Source: RXOA01 sp964547105
GTDB lineage: Bacteria > Bipolaricaulota > Bipolaricaulia > UBA7950 > UBA9294
Direction: 5' to 3'
DNA length: 64,000 nt
NCBI GenBank assembly: GCA_964547105.1
Contig: CAZJLO010000004.1
Location: forward strand, 8,477 to 72,476
The translations under genes were made by a program, and so were the position numbers. The notes beneath the pieces were generated by a model. The model made no database searches and was not told the DNA's origin. It worked only from the letters and a program-made list of their open reading frames with translations. This document shows positions 43,312 to 51,426 of this stretch, one piece after another (position 1 is the first letter of the stretch; each line of letters opens with the position of its first letter).

Positions 43312-44406
43312 GTGGAACTGCAGGCCGATCGTGCAACGTGGCTCGTAACGTTTGTGCTGCTTGGCAGCGGGCTCATCATGCTGTACAGTGCGAGTTCTCC
43401 GTTTTCTCTTGCCCACTTCGACAGCGATACCTACATGATTGCGAAACAGGCGATCGCTGCAGCGATCGGTGTCGGGCTGTGCGTGTTTCTTGCGCTGCTT
43501 GATTATCGGCGGCTTGCTCAATTGGACGAGCTACTCCTGATTGGAGCGTTTCTTCTCACGGTGCTCACGCTGGTGCCGATCCGTGGATTCAGCGACGGGC
43601 GATGGCTGAATCTTGGGGTCTTCAACCTTCAGCCCACCGAGTTTCTCAAAGTGGCGTTGATGATCTACCTGGCTGCAGCGATGACCCGCAAGGGGGCACG
43701 GATGGCTCTCTTCTCCCAGGGAGTCCTGCCGTTTCTGATCGTCATTGCCGTGGTCGCTGCCGTTGTCATCCAGCAGCCGGATCTGGGAATGATCCTTGTG
43801 TTCTGCTTTCTGACATTCTTCATGTTGTTTCTTGGTGGAGCACGAGTGTTGCATCTTGTTGGGGTGGCCGCAGCCGCTGTTCCTGCCATGTGCGCCGCTG
43901 TGCTGATTGCACCCTACCGGATGGCGAGAATTGTCTCGTTTTTCAACCCCCAAGCGTACAGCACATCGTCCGGTTACCAGACGCTGCAGTCGCTGATCGC
44001 GGTGGGATCAGGCGGCATGTTCGGGCGAGGACTCGGCGCGTCGCGCACGAAGCTGTTCTACCTTCCTCAAGCGCACAACGATTTCGTCTTCTCGGTGATA
44101 GCCGAAGAGCTTGGGCTTCTCGGCGCCATCGGGTTGCTCGCCCTGTTCGCCGTGCTTATCTGGCGGGCGTTCTCGATTGCTGCGAACACGGCCGATCGAT
44201 TCGGTCAGCTGCTTGCATACGGAATAGGGGTTTGCTTCGCCCTGCAGGTGGTGCTGAACGTTGGAGTCACCCTGGGATTGCTGCCGGTGACCGGCTTGAC
44301 GCTGCCGTTTGTCAGCAACGGCGGATCGTCACTTCTGGTCATGCTGGCGCTTTGCGGCCTGTTGCTCAGCATTTCGCGCTATGGAGGTCAAGCATGCGAG
44401 TCTTAG
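43312..44406 (+). CDS. ftsW: SEDS peptidoglycan glycosyltransferase FtsW
   Basis: About 364 residues with ten hydrophobic segments. SEDS signatures include DGRWLNLG, LQPTEFLK, QQPDLG, and late LPVTGLTLPFVSNGGSSL. It polymerises septal peptidoglycan. GTG 43312 has GGGGGAG close upstream and starts near the conserved region; ATG 43243 would add 23 basic residues without a ribosome site. The 195-base gap after murD contains a CCTTTC-GCC-GAAAGG hairpin near 43193-43207. Confidence 0.95.
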   Translation: MELQADRATWLVTFVLLGSGLIMLYSASSPFSLAHFDSDTYMIAKQAIAAAIGVGLCVFLALLDYRRLAQLDELLLIGAFLLTVLTLVPIRGFSDGRWLNLGVFNLQPTEFLKVALMIYLAAAMTRKGARMALFSQGVLPFLIVIAVVAAVVIQQPDLGMILVFCFLTFFMLFLGGARVLHLVGVAAAAVPAMCAAVLIAPYRMARIVSFFNPQAYSTSSGYQTLQSLIAVGSGGMFGRGLGASRTKLFYLPQAHNDFVFSVIAEELGLLGAIGLLALFAVLIWRAFSIAANTADRFGQLLAYGIGVCFALQVVLNVGVTLGLLPVTGLTLPFVSNGGSSLLVMLALCGLLLSISRYGGQACES

Positions 44407-45524
44407 TTGCCGGCGGGGGTACCGGAGGACATGTCTACCCGGCGCTGGCGATTCTCGATGAACTGGCGCAAACCGTCTCCAATGTCGATCTTGGATACGT
44501 GGGCACGAAACGGGGGTTGGAGGCGCGCCTTGTTCCGTCGATCTCGAACCTGCGATTCTTCACGACTTGTGTGCGAGGTCTTCCGAGCGGATTGAGGCTT
44601 GTCGCTAGGTTGAGATCCGCGTTGGCGTTGCTTTGGTCCCTTGTGGAGGCGCTTGTGATCGTGCTTCGCTTCCGGCCTCATGTCGTCCTTGGCGTGGGGG
44701 GATACGCGTCGTTCCCGGTCGTGTTCATCAGTGCGCTTCTTGGGCGAGTAATGTCGATTCGAACTCTGATCCACGAGCAGAACGCTGTCGTCGGTCGCGC
44801 GAACCGCCTGCTGTCAAGGTGGGTGGATCGGGTTCTCGTATCGTTCCCGTCCACGGTGAACGACCTCTCGCACGCCAACAGGGTTGTGATCACGGGCAAT
44901 CCTGTCCGGCAGGATCGCTTGGGGAAGAAGCCGAGCCGAGACATGTACCAAGAGTTTGCCTTGGATCCCGACAAGAGAACCGTTCTCGTCTTCGGGGGAT
45001 CGAAAGGATCGGCGGCACTGACCCAAGCTGTTCTCGATTTGTCCGCGGAGTTCTCGGATGAACGCGAAATCCAAGTTCTGCTGGTGACAGGCAGCGAAGA
45101 CGCCGCCAACGAAGCCCGAGACCGATTGCAGAACTCTGGCGCGCGGAACTTCGCCGTTCAGGCATACATCGATCAGATGGGCGAGGCCTATGCGATTGCA
45201 GATCTAGTCGTGAGCCGTGCCGGTGCAACAACCCTGGCCGAGATCACTTCTTGCGGGAAGCCCGCGGTTATCGTTCCATGGGAAGGGGCCACAGATGACC
45301 ATCAGGTCGCCAACGCGCTCTTCCTTGAGCGAGCTGATGCTTGTGCATTGATTCGCGAAGCGGCAATCTTGGACGGAGGCCTTTCGCATGTCATCCGCGA
45401 GTTGGTGCATGATCCTCGGCGGCTGGTGCGAATGGCGGCGAATTCGCGAAGATTGGGAAGGCGCCAAGCAACCACGGCGGTTCTTGGAGAGGTTGTCGGA
45501 CTGTTTGGAGAGGCATTGACGTGA
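44394..45524 (+). CDS. murG: Undecaprenyl-PP-MurNAc-pentapeptide GlcNAc transferase
   Basis: A 376-residue GT28 enzyme forming lipid II. Diagnostic segments are LVAGGGTGGHVYPALA at the N terminus, GVGGYASFPVV, HEQNAVVGRANRLLS, FGGSKGSAAL and SRAGATTLAEI. Peripheral at the inner membrane. It overlaps the ftsW end by 13 bases. Confidence 0.97.
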   Translation: MRVLVAGGGTGGHVYPALAILDELAQTVSNVDLGYVGTKRGLEARLVPSISNLRFFTTCVRGLPSGLRLVARLRSALALLWSLVEALVIVLRFRPHVVLGVGGYASFPVVFISALLGRVMSIRTLIHEQNAVVGRANRLLSRWVDRVLVSFPSTVNDLSHANRVVITGNPVRQDRLGKKPSRDMYQEFALDPDKRTVLVFGGSKGSAALTQAVLDLSAEFSDEREIQVLLVTGSEDAANEARDRLQNSGARNFAVQAYIDQMGEAYAIADLVVSRAGATTLAEITSCGKPAVIVPWEGATDDHQVANALFLERADACALIREAAILDGGLSHVIRELVHDPRRLVRMAANSRRLGRRQATTAVLGEVVGLFGEALT

Positions 45525-46900
45525 TTGTCGGAAACGGCCGGTATCACTTTGTCGGGATTGGCGGCTCCGGGATGAGCGCACTTGCTTCGGTGATGCTTGC
45601 CGGCGGTGCGCAAATCACCGGCTCGGACCTGCGTGACACGGAAGAAGCCGCGGCTTTGAGAGAAGCGGGCGTCCGGGTGACGGTCGGGCATGATGAGGCG
45701 AACATTGGCGAAGGTCTCGACGGCGTGATCATTTCATCCGCCGTCACCACAGACAACGTTGAGGTCCAGAGCGCGATGAGACGCCGGGTCCCCGTTGTTC
45801 GCCGCCTTCACGCCTTGGGTGTCGTGTGGCAAACGGGACGCAGCCTCGGCGTGACGGGGACGCATGGCAAGACCACCACATCGGCTATGCTTGCGACCAT
45901 CCTGCGGCAGGCGGGCGAGGATCCAAGCTATGTGATCGGTGCGCGGTGCCCCCATCTTGGCGGCAACGCCCATCTTGGCCGCGGGGAGTTGTTCGTTGCC
46001 GAGGTGGACGAGAGTGACGGCGTGATCGTCGACCTCTCGGCGGATGTTGCCGTGATCACGAATATCGGCTGCGATCACCTTTCGACGTATGGATCGATCG
46101 ATGGCGTCATCCAAGGATTCTCGCGGTTTCTCGAGCGATGCGATCAAGTCGTACTGAACATCGATGATCCTCGGGTTGCCGATCTGTCGAGCCGGCTTCC
46201 CAAGTACCTCAGCGTTGGAACCCGCTCCGATGCTGACGTTCGGGCGACGAGGATCATGCAACGGGAGTTCAATACGTGGTTTGACTTGTGGATCCGCGGC
46301 AAGCGCTGCGGGCGGGTTCGGCTTCCGGCACCCGGGGTTCACAACGTTCTGAACGCTCTTTGTGCCGCCGGCGGAGCAACGGCTGTCGGGATCACTGCGG
46401 AGCAGATCATCGACGGACTGGAGGCATTCTGCAGACCCCGGAGAAGATTCCAGCTTCTGGAACAGAATGGGGTGGTCGTGGTGGACGACTATGCTCATCT
46501 TCCGGAGGAGGTCAGCGCGACCCTTGATGCGATCCGTGCCGGATGGCCCTCACGTCGCGTTGTAGCCGTTTTTCAGCCGCATCGATACTCGCGGACTGCA
46601 TGGATGGCAGATGCGATTGGAGCCGCCTTCCGACGCGCCGATCTTGTGGTGGTGGCCCCAATTTACGCTGCGGGGGAGGCCCCGATCCCCGGTGTTACGA
46701 CCCAGTGCGTCGTGGATGCGATCCGTCGTGAGACCCTTGCCGAGACGTACAGCATGGAATCTGCGGATGATATCGTCCCATTCCTGAAGACCAAGATCAG
46801 AAAAGGGGACTTCTTGATCAGTTTTGGTGCCGGAGACATCAGCCGTGTTACGGAGCAACTTTCCGCGGATCTGGAGGAAGCGCGGTTCCGCGCCGCCTAG
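45521..46900 (+). CDS. murC: UDP-N-acetylmuramate-L-alanine ligase
   Basis: A 459-residue Mur ligase. YHFVGIGGSGMSALA, the ATP loop GVTGTHGKTTTSAML, EVDESDG and DDYAHLPEEV identify MurC. The GTG start overlaps the murG stop as GTGA. Confidence 0.97.
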   Translation: MIVGNGRYHFVGIGGSGMSALASVMLAGGAQITGSDLRDTEEAAALREAGVRVTVGHDEANIGEGLDGVIISSAVTTDNVEVQSAMRRRVPVVRRLHALGVVWQTGRSLGVTGTHGKTTTSAMLATILRQAGEDPSYVIGARCPHLGGNAHLGRGELFVAEVDESDGVIVDLSADVAVITNIGCDHLSTYGSIDGVIQGFSRFLERCDQVVLNIDDPRVADLSSRLPKYLSVGTRSDADVRATRIMQREFNTWFDLWIRGKRCGRVRLPAPGVHNVLNALCAAGGATAVGITAEQIIDGLEAFCRPRRRFQLLEQNGVVVVDDYAHLPEEVSATLDAIRAGWPSRRVVAVFQPHRYSRTAWMADAIGAAFRRADLVVVAPIYAAGEAPIPGVTTQCVVDAIRRETLAETYSMESADDIVPFLKTKIRKGDFLISFGAGDISRVTEQLSADLEEARFRAA

Positions 46901-46916
46901 AAGAGCGGTCTGTACC

Positions 46917-47882
46917 GTGCGATCGAACCACGTGCAACGGCAACCACTATCACCTGCTCGACATGCGGCGCTCGCGTATCTGGAGCGGCTGGACGGTGAT
47001 GTGTTGTGGAGCGAGTCTCTCGCGGCGCACAGTACATTCGGCATAGGCGGACCGGTTGCGGCATGGTTCCGTCCACGAACACGGGAATCCTTCACCGAGG
47101 CGATCGCCGGCGCAGAGAGGGAATGCTTCCCGGTTCTCGTGATCGGCGGTGGCAGCAACGTGCTGTTCCCGGATGAGGGGCTGAAGGCGCTCGCAATCAG
47201 TACGGAGTCACTCGTCGGTGTTCGTGTGAAGCCAGACGAGGTGGTTGCGGAATCGGGTGTCTCGATTGGCAGGTTGCTGGCGCGGTTGCATGAGCAGCAC
47301 CGGCATCAGATCGACTTCCTCGCCGGTATCCCGGGAACCGTCGGCGGTGCCTTGATGGGGAACGCCGGGTTGGCGGATCGAAGCATCGGCGATGTCGTGC
47401 TTCAGGTCGAGGTGCTGTCGAACAGGTCATCCGTGCAGTGGCTCGATTACGATCAATGCCACTTCGGCTATCGGACCAGCGATCTGGGTCAGTGGCCGGC
47501 GATTCTCGGCGTACGGCTGCGGACAGACGGCGTGAATTTCGATGGCAAGGCAGTTTTGTCTCGGAAGCGATCGACGCAACCTATCGAGTCGAGAACCGCG
47601 GGGTGTATCTTCAAGAATCCTTCGCCCGAAACTGCGGGTCGACTGATCGAAGAGGCGGGATTGAAGGGGTTACGAGTCGGAAATGCTATAGTCTCATACA
47701 AACACGCGAATTTTATCGAGAATTTGGGAGGGGCGAGAAGCGCTGAGATCCGCAACATAATTGACATTGTGCGCGAAAAGGTGTATAAGTTTCATCGCGT
47801 TTTGCTTGAGCTGGAGATCGAGGTATTTGACGGGTGGACCAGGGAGGTAGTGCAAGCAAAGCCATCGGGTGGGGACTTGTAG
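46917..47882 (+). CDS. murB: UDP-N-acetylenolpyruvoylglucosamine reductase
   Basis: About 321 residues; FAD enzyme completing UDP-MurNAc. HSTFGIGGPVAAWFRP, VIGGGSNVLFPDEG, GIPGTVGGALMGNAG and AGCIFKNPSPETAGRLIEEAGLKG are typical, the last with the catalytic Ser position replaced by Cys, as in many type II enzymes. The start is uncertain: GTG 46917 or 46932 lie just after murC, none with a strong ribosome site. The 3' end overlaps ftsQ by 49 bases. Confidence 0.95.
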   Translation: MRSNHVQRQPLSPARHAALAYLERLDGDVLWSESLAAHSTFGIGGPVAAWFRPRTRESFTEAIAGAERECFPVLVIGGGSNVLFPDEGLKALAISTESLVGVRVKPDEVVAESGVSIGRLLARLHEQHRHQIDFLAGIPGTVGGALMGNAGLADRSIGDVVLQVEVLSNRSSVQWLDYDQCHFGYRTSDLGQWPAILGVRLRTDGVNFDGKAVLSRKRSTQPIESRTAGCIFKNPSPETAGRLIEEAGLKGLRVGNAIVSYKHANFIENLGGARSAEIRNIIDIVREKVYKFHRVLLELEIEVFDGWTREVVQAKPSGGDL

Positions 47883-48577
47883 TAGGGGGGATTCTGATCG
47901 CTGCCGTCGTTGTTGCACTGTACTCGCCGACGCTGGGAGTTTTTGACATTCGCAGACTCCGAGTGCTCGGAAACGAAACAGTTCCCACTGTGCAAGTGGC
48001 CAGGTGTACTGGCATACAGGCCGGTGAGAACTTGTTGCGTGTTTCACCTGCCCGTATCGAGGCACTTCTCCTCAAAGACCCTCGAATCCAAAATGCTACG
48101 GTAGTCCGTTCGCTTCCGCATACCCTCGTTGTTCAGATCGAGGAACGGCGACCTGTCGCTGTCTGTTCCCAATCGCTCGGAAGGTGGTGTTTGGTCGGCG
48201 GCGATGCCGTGATTATCGACACGCTTGATGAGCTTCCGGAAGGGCTGCTGATGGTTACAGGCGTGACGTGGGATCGAGATCCTGCCCCCGGGGCGAAAGC
48301 GATAGATGGGTGGATAGCCTTTGCCATGGCGCTGATCGGTGATGCCAACTCGGCCGGGGCGGAGATCCAAAGCGTCGATTTTTCGGATCCAACATGTGTG
48401 ATCGCCGCAAGAAGACGAGGAACCACGATCGCATTGGGCGAGCCTGATCAGCTTGCGTCCAGCTTTCGTGCTTTGATGTCACTGCTTGACGAAGTCGATG
48501 CAGATGACTATCAATCGATCGATCTATCGCGTGGGGGTGAGGCGACACTTGTGCCCCGTGAGGTGGTGAACCGATGA
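47834..48577 (+). CDS. ftsQ: Cell-division protein FtsQ/DivIB
   Basis: A 247-residue single-pass membrane protein. A short cytoplasmic tail and one transmembrane helix (GWGLVVGGILIAAVVVAL) precede a POTRA domain (FDIRRLRVLGNETVP) and the FtsQ domain with EERRPVAVC. It links early and late divisome proteins. The GTG start lies inside murB in another frame. Base composition in the first 200 bases is less GC-rich than the neighbours. Confidence 0.92.
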   Translation: MDQGGSASKAIGWGLVVGGILIAAVVVALYSPTLGVFDIRRLRVLGNETVPTVQVARCTGIQAGENLLRVSPARIEALLLKDPRIQNATVVRSLPHTLVVQIEERRPVAVCSQSLGRWCLVGGDAVIIDTLDELPEGLLMVTGVTWDRDPAPGAKAIDGWIAFAMALIGDANSAGAEIQSVDFSDPTCVIAARRRGTTIALGEPDQLASSFRALMSLLDEVDADDYQSIDLSRGGEATLVPREVVNR

Positions 48578-49809
48578 GAAGAGAGAGAGTCGTTGTCGGA
48601 CTCGATGTAGGGACGACCAAGGTCGTTGCCCTGGTTGGCAACATCGTCGATGAGATGATTGAAATCATCGGCATGGGCAAAGCCGAGTCCCATGGCCTGG
48701 AAAAAGGGGTTGTCGTTGACATCGGTCGAACCATGGCTTCGATCCGCAAGGCAGTCGAAGAAGCGGAGAATATGGCCGATGTGAAGATTTCCTCTGTGTA
48801 TGTAGGGATCGCCGGGAAGCACATCTCTTCGATCAACAACAGCGGAACTGTATCCATCAATCGTCCGGATCGAATCATCACCGAAGATGATGTCCGACGC
48901 GTCGTGGAAACGGCACAAGCGATTCAGCTGCCGTCCGAGAGCGAAATGATCCACGTGATTCCGCGCCAGTACATTGTTGATGGGCAGGATGGGATTACCG
49001 ATCCGGTCGGCATGACCGGGACGCGGCTTGAGGTTGACGTGCACATCGTTACCGGCGCGATCACGGCGGTCCACAATCTCGTGCGATGCGTGGAAGCGCT
49101 GGGAATCGGGATCGAGCAGATCGTTCTCGAACCGATTGCTTCCTCCCTGGCCGTGCTTTCGTCAGCCGAGAAAGAGCTGGGCGTGATCCTGATGGACAGT
49201 GGTGGCGGGACGACGGACATCAGCGTATTCCGCGGGGGAGATATCTGGTTCTCCAAGGTGATCCCGATTGCCGGAGAACACATCACAAACGATATCACGG
49301 TCGGTCTTCAGACGCCGATTGAAGAAGCGGAGTTGATCAAGAAACAATGGGGAACCGCCATGGTCGACAGCGTCGGCGAGGATGAGAAGATCGACGTTGC
49401 GACGATCGGCGGCGACGAGAAGAAGAGCGTCTCCAAAAAGCGTCTTGCCAAGATCATCGAGCCGCGCGTTGAGGAGCTACTCGACCTCGGGATGCAGGAA
49501 GTGGAAGATGCGGGGTATCGAGATCTTGTTCCCGCCGGATTGGTCCTGACCGGGGGCACATCCATGCTTAGTGGCTTGACCTCATTTGCCGGGCAACGGT
49601 ATGACATCGCGGTGCGCCGGGGGAAGATTCCCCAAGGGATCCACGGGCTAAGAGATATCGTGGAATCGCCGATCTACGCGACGGCGATCGGCTTGTTGCG
49701 CTATGCGATTGAGACAAAGGATTTCAAGAAAAAGGATTTCTATCAGCCGCGGCGGAATTCATTCATGGCGAAGCTCTTCTCTTGGTTCAACCGGTTCTTC
49801 CGGGGGTAA
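48574..49809 (+). CDS. ftsA: Cell-division protein FtsA
   Basis: A 411-residue actin-fold ATPase that tethers FtsZ to the membrane. VVGLDVGTTKVVALVG, the 1C-domain stretch EEAENMADVKISSVYVGIAG, DSGGGTTDISVFRGGD and VLTGGTSMLSGL are characteristic. The C-terminal FMAKLFSWFNRFFRG is the expected amphipathic membrane helix. ATGA overlap with ftsQ and TAATG with ftsZ. Confidence 0.97.
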   Translation: MRRERVVVGLDVGTTKVVALVGNIVDEMIEIIGMGKAESHGLEKGVVVDIGRTMASIRKAVEEAENMADVKISSVYVGIAGKHISSINNSGTVSINRPDRIITEDDVRRVVETAQAIQLPSESEMIHVIPRQYIVDGQDGITDPVGMTGTRLEVDVHIVTGAITAVHNLVRCVEALGIGIEQIVLEPIASSLAVLSSAEKELGVILMDSGGGTTDISVFRGGDIWFSKVIPIAGEHITNDITVGLQTPIEEAELIKKQWGTAMVDSVGEDEKIDVATIGGDEKKSVSKKRLAKIIEPRVEELLDLGMQEVEDAGYRDLVPAGLVLTGGTSMLSGLTSFAGQRYDIAVRRGKIPQGIHGLRDIVESPIYATAIGLLRYAIETKDFKKKDFYQPRRNSFMAKLFSWFNRFFRG

Positions 49810-50933
49810 TGATGCGCGACGACAGAGTGTTGACACCTCCTGCTCGGCTGATGGTCATCGGTGTCGGGGGTGGCGGCGGAAACGCCGTTGATCGCATGTT
49901 TGACGAGACGGTCAACGGTGTTGAGCTTGTCGCTGTCAACACCGACGCACAGGTTCTTGAGGTCATCCGTGCGCACCAAACGCTCCAGCTTGGGCGCAAG
50001 TTGACGGGAGGACTTGGTGCCGGGGGGAACCCGGATATCGGGAAGGCGGCGGCTGAAGAGAGCCGCGAAGCGATCATGGACCTCCTTGACGGCATCGACA
50101 TGGCGTTTATCACCTGCGGAATGGGGGGCGGCACGGGCACCGGCGCGGCACCGGTCATTGCGGCACTCGCCAAAGAGGCGGGAATCCTCACGACCGGAAT
50201 CGTGACGCGGCCGTTCTCATTCGAGGGCCTGGCGCGATCGGAGAAAGCCGAAAACGGAATTGGTCGCCTTGCACAATCTGTCGATGCGTTGATCTGCATT
50301 TCCAACGACAAGCTACTCAAGGTTGCCCCGAATGACATGCCGATCACGATGGCATTTGAGCTTGCTGACGAGATCCTCAGGCAAGGTGTTCAGGGGATCT
50401 CCGATTTGGTGACGATGCCGGGAATGATCAACTTGGATTTCGCGGATATCGAAAGCGTGATGCGAAACGCCGGCACAGCGATGATGGGCATCGGAGAGGG
50501 TGAAGGAGAAGGGAAGACCAAGGAAGCTGCCCGAAACGCGATCTCTTCTCCACTGCTCGATGGTACGATCAAGGGAGCCCGGAAGGTGATTATGAACATC
50601 ACCGGCGGCTCCGACCTGACACTCGAGGAAGTGACCGAGGCAGCGCAACTGATTCGCGAAGCGGTCTCCGACAAGGCAGACATCATCTTTGGTACCGCGA
50701 TACGAGATGGAATGGAGCATGTCCGCCTGACCGTCATTGCAACGGGATTCGCAGCAACTGTGGGCACCGAAGAAGAAGAAGGGGCCCAGATCACCAATGA
50801 GACGATGTTGGTGAAGCTTCAGCAAGAGAGTCGTATCGGTCCCGATGATTGGGACATCCCGACGTTTCTCCGGCGGAGCCGGAGAAGCCGTGAGGAACCT
50901 GAACCACGGCCGTGGGGACACCCTGATCGATAG
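49809..50933 (+). CDS. ftsZ: Cell-division GTPase FtsZ
   Basis: A 374-residue tubulin homologue that builds the Z-ring. GVGGGGGNAVDRM, the tubulin signature GMGGGTGTGAAPVIA, NLDFADIESVM and the T7-loop region are all present. The linker is short and the C-terminal conserved peptide reads DDWDIPTFLRR, followed by a basic/Pro tail. Two adjacent ATG codons; the first overlaps the ftsA stop. Last gene of the cluster. Confidence 0.98.
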   Translation: MMRDDRVLTPPARLMVIGVGGGGGNAVDRMFDETVNGVELVAVNTDAQVLEVIRAHQTLQLGRKLTGGLGAGGNPDIGKAAAEESREAIMDLLDGIDMAFITCGMGGGTGTGAAPVIAALAKEAGILTTGIVTRPFSFEGLARSEKAENGIGRLAQSVDALICISNDKLLKVAPNDMPITMAFELADEILRQGVQGISDLVTMPGMINLDFADIESVMRNAGTAMMGIGEGEGEGKTKEAARNAISSPLLDGTIKGARKVIMNITGGSDLTLEEVTEAAQLIREAVSDKADIIFGTAIRDGMEHVRLTVIATGFAATVGTEEEEGAQITNETMLVKLQQESRIGPDDWDIPTFLRRSRRSREEPEPRPWGHPDR

Positions 50934-51060
50934 GTGGCAACAGACTTCCTAGCGTGTCCGTACGGATGGCGGAGATCACTGAAATCGAGCCCCGCCGGGG
51001 TGACGTCTGGAAGGAACATGAACCGCGCATCGTGATGTTATTCGCGAATGCATCGCGCTG

Positions 51061-51145
51061 TGCCAGAGGTGGGGGTCGAACCCACACGACCACGAGGGTC
51101 ACGGGATTTTGAGTCCCGCGCGTCTGCCAATTCCGCCACTCTGGC
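51061..51145 (-). tRNA. tRNA-Leu (anticodon CAA)
   Basis: An 85-base class II tRNA. The acceptor stem GCCAGAG pairs with CTCTGGC, with discriminator A; the D-arm region reads TGGCGGAATTGGCAGACGC; the anticodon loop CTCAAAA gives CAA; there is a long variable arm (TGACCCTCGTGGTCG) and T-arm GTGGGTTCGACCCCCAC. CCA is not encoded. Confidence 0.95.
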
Positions 51146-51155
51146 AATTGCAGGT

Positions 51156-51184
51156 ATGGTATCGGCCGCGCGGGCATCCGTCAA
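51156..51184 (-). promoter_or_regulatory. Promoter of tRNA-Leu
   Basis: Minus strand TTGACG, 17 bases, TACCAT. The predicted start is only about 4 bases ahead of the mature tRNA 5' end. Confidence 0.65.
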
Positions 51185-51426
51185 TCCAAACCGGGTATTT
51201 CCAGCCAACATGGAACGAATGTCCGGCCGTCACAATGGCCGTTCTGTTGGCTTGTTTCCGCGCGCAGCTGCCGAGCGTTATCCCGATTACATCGTTTCCT
51301 GCAGATCGTACCTATACTCCTCATGATGGAAACGGATGGAGCCGCAATCTGGTCCTTCTCGAGGGCGGATTCTCTCGTACATGCAGCCCTGAAGGACCCA
51401 TTGCATTGTTCTGGCAGGAGGATCGT
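51185..51426. other. Intergenic region upstream of the large exported protein
   Basis: It holds a near-consensus -10 hexamer TATACT (51313-51318) on the plus strand, about 110 bases before the TTG start, but no good -35 at 16-18 bases. The 50934-51060 part between ftsZ and the tRNA contains only a short CCCC/GGGG dyad. Confidence 0.3.

Noticed and set aside
50791..51177. 128-codon minus-strand ORF
   Set aside because: It runs through the tRNA-Leu gene and ftsZ antisense; WRNWQTRGTQNP is a typical mistranslated tRNA.
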